Notes: a model not told the origin generated them from the sequence alone. Shown: positions 1 through 5,517, counted from the stretch's first letter. The stretch is 8,407 bases of DNA from Bacillota bacterium (GCA_017619905.1 JAFZRK010000031.1:1-8407); one strand, 5' to 3'. Translations and numbers: made by a program.

Positions 1-911
1 CCAATGCCGACTTCCATTATAAGACGGGTCTTTCCCCGAAGATCGTGAGGACAGCAGAGGCGAAGTGTTGCGACTGGTGCGCATCCTTGGAAGGAGAGTA
101 TGATTACCCGCTGGAAGATACGGAAGTTTATAGACGGCATGATAACTGCCGGTGCATAGTGGAGTATAAGCCCGGAGATGGACGAAAACAGGATGTACAT
201 ACAAAGCAGTGGGAAAATGATGAACGAGACGACCGTGTCGAAAGGGCTCGAGGCCTGTTTGATCAATCGCGCAAACAGAAGGAGGAAAGAGAGCGCAATA
301 GACAACTAAACTATGGAAGTGGGAAACTATTCGAAAGAGATAACGGAACAATAAATGCTCGAAAGCTTGAGCATTTTACACATAATAATCTATATGTCGA
401 TAATAGCCTAAATCTTAGAACGCGTGATGTAAAAGCTATTGATGGACAGATAACGCAGGCGAAAGAGTTGCTTGGCTTGACTCAGGAGTGTAAGGCACAA
501 ATGGTCATCGTAAACGATGATAATACTTTGGCGTCGTATAATCCAAAAGACGATGTATTTTATATAAGCTCAAGATTGTCCGATATTCGGGACATATCTG
601 AGATACAAAAACACTATGTTTGCAGTGATGACCCAAGAAGCACAATGGTCCATGAGTTGTTCCATTGGAAGGATGCGGAGGATTATCGATCATCCGGGAA
701 AACTATTGATGCGGCTGATGTTAGTTCTGAGTATTCAATTTACCAAAGAGAAAAAGCATATAAGGAGTTGTTGAACTTGGGTGTTGATCCTGGCGATATT
801 AATGCAATAAAAAAGGTTTATGGAGAATATGCTTGGGAGAATGCTCTTGTCAACAATTACGAGGAAGTATATACTGAAATCAGAACATTCAACGCCTTGA
901 AGAGCTATTGA
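1..911 (+). CDS. MuF-type phage head protein with C-terminal zincin (HExxH) domain, 5'-partial; candidate MuF polymorphic toxin
   Basis: The frame is open from base 3 without a stop, so the gene begins outside the window; the GTG at 45 is internal. The visible N-terminal part has the end of a Mu F-like minor head protein: KIVRTAEAKCCDWC (about 39-80), then RHDNCRC (135-155), a CxxC...HxxCxC set typical of this family and probably metal-binding. A charged, probably helical linker follows (about 220-310). The C-terminal ~190 residues carry VHELFHW (HELFH at 651-665), the HExxH signature of zinc metallopeptidases. The acidic NYEEVYTEI near the end (about 855-881) could supply the third zinc ligand. 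MuF proteins enter the capsid, and in polymorphic toxins of this type the C-terminal domain is an interchangeable effector. GC falls from about 52% (61-120) to about 28% (361-420) at the domain boundary. The metallopeptidase fold is inferred from motifs only; it could instead be a virion-maturation protease. Confidence 0.8.
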   Translation, partial: NADFHYKTGLSPKIVRTAEAKCCDWCASLEGEYDYPLEDTEVYRRHDNCRCIVEYKPGDGRKQDVHTKQWENDERDDRVERARGLFDQSRKQKEERERNRQLNYGSGKLFERDNGTINARKLEHFTHNNLYVDNSLNLRTRDVKAIDGQITQAKELLGLTQECKAQMVIVNDDNTLASYNPKDDVFYISSRLSDIRDISEIQKHYVCSDDPRSTMVHELFHWKDAEDYRSSGKTIDAADVSSEYSIYQREKAYKELLNLGVDPGDINAIKKVYGEYAWENALVNNYEEVYTEIRTFNALKSY

Positions 912-912
912 T

Positions 913-1086
913 ATGAGAATAGAATACTCTGATAAAATTAATAAAGAATTTAACGCGATGTCACAGTATGTTGAAAGGATGTCAGATGGCAAACCCGTTT
1001 TTAAGGCTGGTGCACCGAAAGATATTCAGCAACGTTATGATAGATTGGTAAAGGAAGTAAATGAGGCTAACAAGCGTAGCCTTTAG
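913..1086 (+). CDS. Small 57-residue protein, candidate immunity protein for the MuF-zincin effector
   Basis: An ATG one base after the stop of the preceding gene opens a 57-codon frame ending in TAG. The product starts MRIEYSDKINKEFNAM and ends VNEANKRSL. It is highly charged, has no cysteine, no signal peptide and no membrane segment, and looks mostly helical. A weak ribosome site GAAGAG (899-904) lies 8 bases before the ATG, so translation is probably coupled to the upstream gene. AT-rich composition matches the effector half of that gene. I do not recognise the family. An immunity role is inferred only from position: immunity genes of polymorphic toxins usually follow the effector directly. 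It may instead be an accessory or structural phage protein. Confidence 0.6.
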   Translation: MRIEYSDKINKEFNAMSQYVERMSDGKPVFKAGAPKDIQQRYDRLVKEVNEANKRSL

Positions 1087-1142
1087 TTTACCTGAAGATT
1101 CTATTATCCCAATTAGATGTGCATAATTTATGTGAGGGTAAT

Positions 1143-1376
1143 ATGCCAGATATAGATTTCAAGTGGTTCGTGGACAATATGAAAGATTTGTATGCGATTT
1201 ATGGGCATGTCTTTTTGGCTATAAAAAACCAGAGGGTTCTTGGCGCATACTCTTCATATGGAGAATGTGTAAGAGAAACACAAAAGGTTGAACCCTTGGG
1301 GACTTTTATTGTGCAAGAGTGTGGCGATAATGAATCCGCATATACGAATTACATTGCGTCAATGTCATTCAGGTGA
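1143..1376 (+). CDS. Small DUF5678-like protein encoded directly upstream of the retropepsin
   Basis: Codes for 77 residues from an ATG preceded by GAGGG (1134-1138). An in-frame GTG at 1119 would add eight residues but has no good ribosome site, so the ATG is preferred. The protein has a compact alpha/beta look: a helical start (FKWFVDNMKDLYAIYG), a strand pair (VFLAIKNQRVLGAYSS), a helix, then LGTFIVQECG. This resembles the small DUF5678 type of domain, but I judge that by pattern only. The stop lies three bases before the protease ATG, so the two form a transcription and translation unit. Small proteins of this look often sit next to retropepsin-like genes. A partner, chaperone, substrate or inhibitor role is inference. 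Confidence 0.65.
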   Translation: MPDIDFKWFVDNMKDLYAIYGHVFLAIKNQRVLGAYSSYGECVRETQKVEPLGTFIVQECGDNESAYTNYIASMSFR

Positions 1377-1379
1377 TAT

Positions 1380-1883
1380 ATGTCTGCATACAATCCAATT
1401 ACTACCGAGTTTCATGCTTTTACAATTTCTGCAAATGGCATCGCGTTAAAATTAACCAGCGAAGTTGTTGTTTGTAATGGAACTTCATCTGTAAAAGCGC
1501 TTGCATTATGGGATACTGGAGCGACGTGTTCCTGTTTGTCAAAAGATGTAATTAAATCATTAGGACTGATTCCAACAGGAAAAACTCGCATACAAACACC
1601 AAGCGGTAGCAATATAGTTGATACATATCTTGTTAACATCATATTGCCAAATAAGGTTAATGTGATGGATGTAGTTGCAACAGACTCGGACATTGGAGAT
1701 CAAGGGTTGGGGATGCTGATTGGGATGAATGTAATTACAATTGGCGACTTTTCGGTCAGCAATGTTGATAAGAAGACAGTATTCTCATTCAGAATACCAT
1801 CTGTTAAGAGAATCGATTATGTTAAAGAGGCCGCCTTCCAAAACACTATAGGGAAAAAGCACGGCAAAGGGAAGAAGAAATAA
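1380..1883 (+). CDS. Retropepsin-like (clan AA) aspartic protease, single domain
   Basis: This 167-residue protein has the marks of a retroviral-type aspartic protease. The catalytic motif LWDTGATCSCLS has its aspartate at residue 45. A flap-like region follows (about 65-85), then the hydrophobic LGMLIGMNVI (110-119), which matches the second conserved hydrophobic-Gly motif of the fold. With only one DTG motif it must dimerise to form an active site, as retropepsins do. There is no signal peptide or membrane segment, so it should be cytoplasmic or packaged. The tail is strongly basic (GKKHGKGKKK). The ribosome site AGGTGA overlaps the stop of the upstream small gene. Coding is AT-rich, unlike the host genes to the right. 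A terminator follows about 35 bases downstream. The substrate is unknown. Confidence 0.85.
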   Translation: MSAYNPITTEFHAFTISANGIALKLTSEVVVCNGTSSVKALALWDTGATCSCLSKDVIKSLGLIPTGKTRIQTPSGSNIVDTYLVNIILPNKVNVMDVVATDSDIGDQGLGMLIGMNVITIGDFSVSNVDKKTVFSFRIPSVKRIDYVKEAAFQNTIGKKHGKGKKK

Positions 1884-1916
1884 TAGATTCATTTAGAGGG
1901 GCACTTGTCCTTATTC

Positions 1917-1952
1917 GCCCGCCTGAGTTGTTAGCTCGGCGGGTTTTATTTT
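1917..1952 (+). terminator. Intrinsic terminator after the retropepsin gene
   Basis: CCCGCC (1918-1923) pairs with GGCGGG (1938-1943), and GAG (1925-1927) pairs with CTC (1935-1937) around one bulged T and a 7-base loop. A T-rich tract (TTTTATTTT, 1944-1952) follows directly. It closes the retropepsin transcript and separates the AT-rich block from the terminase remnant. Confidence 0.88.
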
Positions 1953-1961
1953 AACAACTTC

Positions 1962-1980
1962 ATCGCGCATAACGCGCGAT
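1962..1980. repeat. Perfect 7-bp inverted repeat upstream of the terminase remnant
   Basis: ATCGCGC (1962-1968) and GCGCGAT (1974-1980) are perfect inverted arms around ATAAC. The site sits 28 bases before the terminase start and just before a TATAAA (1989-1994) that lacks a visible -35 partner. It could be an operator or an mRNA hairpin; no T-tract follows, so it is not a standard terminator. Confidence 0.45.
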
Positions 1981-2008
1981 GTTTTGTGTATAAATCAGGG
2001 AGGTATGT

Positions 2009-2470
2009 ATGGCTACGAAAATTGGTCAGCAAACTCCCACTGCATCCGTTGTAATCCCTTACTCAAAAACCAAAGGGAATGAGGCGGTCAAACTATACGC
2101 GAAGGCAGGGCGGAAGCTCGAACCGTGGCAGGCCAGTCTGGTAAAGGACATGATGGCCTATGACGGTAAGCTCTGGACGCACATCAGCTATGGCTATGCT
2201 GTGCCCAGGCGAAACGGCAAGAGCGAAAGCGTCCTTGCAAGAGCTCTGCACGGTCTTGAGAACGGCGAGCGAATACTTTACACGGCTCACCGGACATCTA
2301 CAAGCCATTCTGCATGGCAGCGTATGGTAGATCTGCTTAATAAGCTTGGCTATCAGGAAAAGGAGGACTTCAGAAAAACAAAACAGCTTGGCTTACAAAG
2401 TTGTATATACCGCCAAAGAGTTCCACGACCTGCTTATACACATAACAGGTCTGCCGACCAAGTACAATAA
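2009..2470 (+). pseudogene. terL: Phage terminase large subunit, N-terminal fragment only
   Basis: The ATG has a good ribosome site (GGGAGG, 1998-2003). The product starts as a typical Clostridia siphovirus large terminase: WQASLVKDMM, then the Walker A-like motif VPRRNGKSE (residues 65-73), then ILYTAHRTSTSHSAWQRMVDLL (79-110). Similarity stops near residue 125-130 (about 2385-2400). The remaining ~23 residues are out-of-frame readings of the endolysin gene that begins there. Full-length terminases are several hundred residues long and carry a DE-type Walker B and a C-terminal nuclease, all absent here. The gene therefore cannot package DNA. In an intact phage this motor protein cleaves and pumps the genome into proheads. 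The cause is a deletion or rearrangement joining terL to the lysis gene. Confidence 0.9.
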
Positions 2471-3275
2471 CACCTACCCCTACAACCTCGGCTATCAGCA
2501 CGGCGACTATTATAGTTGGGACTGCTGGAACTTGCCGAAGTCCTTAATCTGGGGCTGGCACGAGAGCAGCAAGGTCGGCTACTATCAGCCGTATAACGGC
2601 ACTACGGGGCTTGGCGACTGGGGCGGCTCGAAGATACTGTCCTGCTGCTCCGAAATCTCCACGGACTTCTCCAAAGAGATACCCGTGGGGGCGTTTATGC
2701 TTTCGACCGACAAAGGACACGCAGGTATCTACATCGGAGAACGGATCATAAACTCCAAGACCTACAATGTGGTCGAATGTACGCCGAAGTGGGGTGGGGG
2801 AGTTATCCTCTCCTATGTCAACGAGAACGGCAAACGCTATCAGTACAAGGGTGCGCTTCTTCCGGCTACTGTCGGTTGGGCGGCTTACGGCAAGCTCCCC
2901 TGGATAGACTATTCCGAGCAGCCGACACCCCCGACACCCGAAACGCCTGTCTATTACACAGTCGTCCGTGGCGACGCTCTCTACAAGATAGCCAAGAAGT
3001 TCGGCTGCACCATAGCAGACCTCGTGAAGTGGAACAACATCGCCAACCCGAACCTTATCTATGTAGGGCAGAAATTGATTGTAGGGTACAAGAACCCCGA
3101 ACCGCAGCCACCGACACCGCCAGAGCCGGAAAAGGTCTACTATACTGTCAAGCGTGGCGACAACCTTTCCAAGATCGCCAAGAAGTACGGCACGACCGTA
3201 GCCCAACTCGTCGCATGGAACAACATAGCAAACCCGAACTTGATCTACACAGGACAGGTCCTCCGGGTCAAATAG
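2346..3275 (+). CDS. Phage endolysin: Cys/His (NlpC/P60- or CHAP-like) peptidoglycan hydrolase with two LysM repeats; N-terminus altered
   Basis: The recognisable protein begins at YKVVYTAKEF (about 2394) and ends at 3275. The catalytic domain shows WDCWN with the likely nucleophile Cys60 and GHAGIYIGE with the likely His125 (counted from the TTG at 2346), the layout of NlpC/P60 or CHAP amidase/endopeptidases. A Pro/Thr linker leads to LysM 1 (203-246) and a second Pro linker to LysM 2 (265-308). The LysM copies share the WNNIANPNLIY motif. Such enzymes cut peptidoglycan at phage release, with LysM binding the cell wall. The native start seems lost: the first ~16 codons read terminase DNA in another frame. 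TTG at 2346 or 2388 are the only visible in-frame starts. The AGGAGG at 2361-2366 is too far from the latter. The domain may be intact but poorly expressed. Confidence 0.85.
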   Translation: MAIRKRRTSEKQNSLAYKVVYTAKEFHDLLIHITGLPTKYNNTYPYNLGYQHGDYYSWDCWNLPKSLIWGWHESSKVGYYQPYNGTTGLGDWGGSKILSCCSEISTDFSKEIPVGAFMLSTDKGHAGIYIGERIINSKTYNVVECTPKWGGGVILSYVNENGKRYQYKGALLPATVGWAAYGKLPWIDYSEQPTPPTPETPVYYTVVRGDALYKIAKKFGCTIADLVKWNNIANPNLIYVGQKLIVGYKNPEPQPPTPPEPEKVYYTVKRGDNLSKIAKKYGTTVAQLVAWNNIANPNLIYTGQVLRVK

Positions 3276-3283
3276 CAGACCAA

Positions 3284-3321
3284 CTCTCAGAAGGTTTTTG
3301 TACGTCTTCCCCTTCTGAGAG
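3284..3321. repeat. Perfect 11-bp inverted repeat after the endolysin
   Basis: CTCTCAGAAGG (3284-3294) and CCTTCTGAGAG (3311-3321) are perfect inverted arms around a 16-base loop, eight bases after the endolysin stop. No T-tract follows on either strand, so it is not a plain terminator. It may stabilise the mRNA 3' end or bind a protein. Confidence 0.6.
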
Positions 3322-3346
3322 AACATTTCATACTCCCCTTGTTTTT

Positions 3347-3381
3347 GCCTCCCGGTTTGACCTCTCCGGGGGGCATTTTTT
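3347..3381 (+). terminator. Intrinsic terminator downstream of the endolysin
   Basis: GCCTCCCGG (3347-3355) pairs with CCGGGGGGC (3366-3374), nine pairs including one G-T wobble, around a 10-base loop. ATTTTTT (3375-3381) follows. This is the probable end of the late/lysis transcript. Confidence 0.88.
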
Positions 3382-3480
3382 GTTGTCTTCATGTTGGCTG
3401 TATCGCCCGCGTTGTCTTCGTGTTGTCTTTTTGTTGTCTTTTTATGTCGAACGAGTGCAAACGAGTGCAAACGAGTGCAA
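3382..3480. repeat. Two families of short direct repeats between the endolysin and tRNA-Glu
   Basis: GTTGTCTT occurs at 3382, 3411, 3422 and 3433; the last three copies are spaced exactly 11 bp. Three perfect tandem copies of ACGAGTGCAA follow at 3451-3480, and the next bases (ACGA) begin a fourth. Period close to one helical turn suggests protein-binding iterons. Because they lie on the prophage side of a tRNA gene, integrase or excisionase arm sites are a reasonable guess. No gene is visible in 3276-3565. Confidence 0.6.
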
Positions 3481-3524
3481 ACGATTAACAACGAGCCACG
3501 ACCGGAACCCCTTGAAATTGCAAC

Positions 3525-3557
3525 GAAAAACCCCGCAACCATTGAAATTGCAGGGTT
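3525..3557 (-). terminator. Intrinsic terminator of tRNA-Glu
   Basis: Read on the minus strand, AACCCTGCAA pairs with TTGCGGGGTT (ten pairs with one T-G wobble) around a 9-base loop, and the second arm runs into TTTTTC. It begins nine bases after the encoded CCA end of the tRNA. Confidence 0.85.
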
Positions 3558-3565
3558 CTGTGAAT

Positions 3566-3640
3566 TGGTAGTGCCTAGGGGAGTCGAACCCCTGATTCCA
3601 GCGTGAGAGGCTAGCGTCTTGACCACTTGACCAAGGCACC
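3566..3640 (-). tRNA. tRNA-Glu, anticodon CTC, with encoded CCA
   Basis: On the minus strand the gene starts GGTGCCT and ends AGGCACT-A-CCA. The acceptor stem has seven pairs including a first G-T pair. The D arm is GTCAAGTGGTCAAGAC, a form typical of tRNA-Glu. The anticodon stem is CTAGC/GCTGG with loop CTCTCAC, giving anticodon CTC, which reads GAG codons. The T arm is AGGGG-TTCGACT-CCCCT. The gene has its own promoter and terminator. Its 3' end faces the prophage remnant, as expected if that end was the integration site. Confidence 0.95.
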
Positions 3641-3673
3641 GTATTCAGTTGCGCTCCAAGCGGAGCAATAAAG

Positions 3674-3702
3674 ATTATACAGACAGGACAGGGGTTTGTC
3701 TA
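3674..3702 (-). promoter_or_regulatory. Sigma-70-type promoter of tRNA-Glu
   Basis: On the minus strand TAGACA (3697-3702) and TATAAT (3674-3679) are separated by 17 bases, close to consensus. Transcription would start near 3667, about 27 bases before the mature tRNA 5' end. The leader contains a small GCTCC/GGAGC hairpin (3653-3666). Confidence 0.85.
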
Positions 3703-3787
3703 CTGTTTTTTTGTTATTTTCGAATCATTGATGTCCGCGTACGCCGCAGACGCGTAAAGAGCGGGAAACCAGTCGGATCCGCGCCGC

Positions 3788-5128
3788 TCACTGCCCGGAA
3801 ACGATGCTCTGCATTATCTGCCCTATATGCGCTTTCTGCTCCGCAGTCGGCTTCCAGCTGAAGTCGATGTCCAGGATGTAATTGCCGTAGACCAGCATGT
3901 AATTACTGCGCGTTCCGCTATAGACGGTCGCCTGCAGCGCCCGGTCAGCGCCCCAAAGCGAAGCGTTCTCCGTCACGCTTCTGCCGCTGCTGAACTGATT
4001 CATGGCTTTCATTATGATTGAATTTCTAAACAGTCCCGTTTTGATCTCGGTGATGCGGTAATGCATGTACGGTGCGCTGCCGCTTCCGTCCGTCGCGTCC
4101 TGCTCTACTATATGGCTCTCAGCGATGAATGTGGCTTTGTGTTTCTGCGTTGTTTTATAGCTCCCCGCGGGCGCGCCGGGGATCCCGTCTATGGATACTT
4201 CGACAGGGAGATCCAACGAATAGTCCTCCGGTTCCGTCGGCAGGGCAAGCGTCCCCGATATACTGACGAAAACATAGATCAGGACCACACCCACGACAAA
4301 GCCCGCGCCTGCAGTTATAAGGCGGTTCTTAGTGGGACTGAAGCCCTTGTTTTTCAGTATTCTGACCGCAAGAGCCATGGCAGCGGACATTGCGCCCAGC
4401 GTTACGACCGTCGGGATCAGGATGGCCAGAGTCACTTTGGGGTAGTCTTTCAGGAACGGTGCGATCTGGCTGATCAGGAACGCCGCGACCAGTACGATCA
4501 AGAATATGGTTATGACGCGGGTGGGAGGGGTATCCACGAAGCCGCCGGTCTGCGCGGCGCGCTCCGCTTTCCGGCGCCACGCAAAATACATGATCCATTC
4601 TGCGGCCGCAGCGACTATCAGAAGCAGCAAGGCAGCGTATCCGGAAACGAACGAGCTGTCCGTAAGCATGTCTATAAGGATGACGCGCATATACGTGCCG
4701 GCCTGCAGGAGCCGCATCCCTACAAGGATGGCAAGAATGATGATCTCGTAACGGATAGTCCTGCGCATGATGGCCGATATGCTGTCCAGCTCGGAGACTG
4801 GATCCGTCTGCATCGGGACCGTATCAGGATCGTCCGTCCAGAAGACCTGCATCGTGGACGTTGCGGCTGTAAGGTTCCAGCCGGCTTCCTCACCCATCTC
4901 GACCATGCCCTTCTGGCGGTCCGAAGCGCGGAAGTCGTAGTCGTCGCCTTTGCGGTCGTAGATCACGGAGAATTCAAGAGCCCGCGGTTCTGTGCGGCGG
5001 AACTTCCAGACGAAGGGGTGCATGTCGCAGAGCAGCCAGCCCCTGGCAGCCATCTTCTTAAGGTAGCGGACTATGCCGCTGCGGTCGTATAAGGAGAACA
5101 GGTTGGGCCTTCTTATTGTTTTTATCAT
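3788..5128 (-). CDS. DUF2812 domain-containing membrane protein
   Basis: The N-terminal ~105 residues (RSGIVRYLKKMAARGWLLCDM, then a W/F-rich stretch) fit the DUF2812 domain, a soluble domain common in Bacillota. Five hydrophobic segments follow at about residues 125-142, 161-184, 203-223, 232-256 and 270-292. A ~150-residue C-terminal domain comes last, probably on one face of the membrane. The 446-residue length is larger than a minimal DUF2812 protein because of this extra domain, which I do not recognise. The ATG overlaps the TGA of the upstream padR-like gene (ATGA, 5125-5128), so the two are co-translated. PadR-DUF2812 pairs are common. The PadR partner probably controls this gene in response to a membrane or drug signal (inference). 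The biochemical function is unknown. Confidence 0.85.
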   Translation of the reverse strand: MIKTIRRPNLFSLYDRSGIVRYLKKMAARGWLLCDMHPFVWKFRRTEPRALEFSVIYDRKGDDYDFRASDRQKGMVEMGEEAGWNLTAATSTMQVFWTDDPDTVPMQTDPVSELDSISAIMRRTIRYEIIILAILVGMRLLQAGTYMRVILIDMLTDSSFVSGYAALLLLIVAAAAEWIMYFAWRRKAERAAQTGGFVDTPPTRVITIFLIVLVAAFLISQIAPFLKDYPKVTLAILIPTVVTLGAMSAAMALAVRILKNKGFSPTKNRLITAGAGFVVGVVLIYVFVSISGTLALPTEPEDYSLDLPVEVSIDGIPGAPAGSYKTTQKHKATFIAESHIVEQDATDGSGSAPYMHYRITEIKTGLFRNSIIMKAMNQFSSGRSVTENASLWGADRALQATVYSGTRSNYMLVYGNYILDIDFSWKPTAEQKAHIGQIMQSIVSGQ

Positions 5129-5445
5129 TTCAGGCCCTCCCCGGTGAACTTCTCGTAGTCGGATATCTGCGCGCAGATGCGCGAATACTCTTTTTTAAGC
5201 AGATCGATGCCGTTGCCGCTGATCTTGTAGCTGCGCCTGCGGCCTTCGCGTTTTGTCTCGCGGATGAGACCGGCGTCCAGGAACTGGTCCAGCAGGTCGT
5301 AGAGCGTGCCCGAGCCGACGGTGACGCGGCCGTCCGTTATCTCCGGGATCAGCTGGAGCATGTCCATGCCGCAGCGCTCCTCCGTAAGGCAGAGGAGCAC
5401 GTAGAACATCTGCTCTGTCAATGTCTGGTACTTGGGTCTGGGCAC
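5125..5445 (-). CDS. PadR-family transcriptional regulator
   Basis: This 106-residue protein is the short PadR form. A winged helix-turn-helix fills residues about 5-80: LTEQMFYVLLCLTEERCGMD, then VGSGTLYDLLDQFLDAGLIRE as the recognition helix region, then the basic wing EGRRRSYKIS. A short C-terminal helix for dimerisation follows (LLKKEYSRICAQISDYEKF). The start is GTG, supported by a strong AAGGAGG (5452-5458) six bases upstream. PadR proteins usually repress their own operon and are relieved by ligand. Two identical operator-like repeats lie in its promoter, consistent with autoregulation. It overlaps the DUF2812 gene by four bases. Confidence 0.93.
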   Translation of the reverse strand: MPRPKYQTLTEQMFYVLLCLTEERCGMDMLQLIPEITDGRVTVGSGTLYDLLDQFLDAGLIRETKREGRRRSYKISGNGIDLLKKEYSRICAQISDYEKFTGEGLK

Positions 5446-5460
5446 GCGGCGCCTCCTTAT

Positions 5461-5473
5461 CTCGAATATCGAG
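5461..5473. promoter_or_regulatory. PadR operator-like repeat, downstream copy
   Basis: CTCGAATATCGAG has inverted arms CTCGA/TCGAG around ATA. It is identical to the copy at 5493-5505, with starts 32 bp apart, about three helical turns. It lies just after the predicted transcription start, immediately upstream of the padR ribosome site. Confidence 0.75.
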
Positions 5474-5484
5474 TTTACATGTTG

Positions 5485-5513
5485 ATTATATTCTCGAATA
5501 TCGAGATTGTCAA
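5485..5513 (-). promoter_or_regulatory. Consensus promoter of the padR-DUF2812 operon with embedded operator
   Basis: On the minus strand a perfect TTGACA (5508-5513) and a perfect TATAAT (5485-5490) are separated by 17 bases. The spacer contains the operator-like repeat at 5493-5505. A repressor there would block polymerase. A promoter this strong needs tight repression, which supports autoregulation by the PadR product. Confidence 0.88.
5493..5505. promoter_or_regulatory. PadR operator-like repeat, spacer copy
   Basis: CTCGAATATCGAG, identical to the 5461-5473 copy, fills the -35/-10 spacer of the padR promoter. Confidence 0.75.
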
Positions 5514-5517
5514 CAGT

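Noticed and set aside
1119..1142. GTG at 1119 as start of the small gene before the retropepsin
   Set aside because: GAGGG at 1134-1138 fits the ATG at 1143, and the GTG has no ribosome site.
2361..2366. AGGAGG as ribosome site of the endolysin
   Set aside because: No start codon lies 5-10 bases downstream in the endolysin frame; the bases are KED codons of terL.
2367..2400. Programmed frameshift making a terminase-endolysin fusion
   Set aside because: The A-rich stretch is not a known slippery heptamer with a downstream structure, and such a fusion makes no functional sense; a deletion is simpler.
3451..3480. Possible CRISPR array
   Set aside because: The repeat unit is only 10 bp in direct tandem with no spacers.
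3391..3606. 71-codon plus-strand frame ending in VPRGVEPLIPA
   Set aside because: It reads through the repeats and into the antisense of the tRNA T arm, a common source of spurious proteins.
2544..3626. Long minus-strand open frame (360 codons) opposite the endolysin and tRNA
   Set aside because: It is the antisense of the clear endolysin/LysM gene, crosses two terminators and the tRNA, and shows no recognisable domain.
3705..3787. Terminator of the DUF2812 gene
   Set aside because: Only a short AGCGG/CCGCT pairing with a large loop is visible and no convincing T-tract follows on the minus strand.
4061..5092. 343-codon plus-strand open frame
   Set aside because: It lies entirely opposite the DUF2812 gene, has low-complexity basic composition typical of antisense of GC-rich coding DNA, and no ribosome site or motif.
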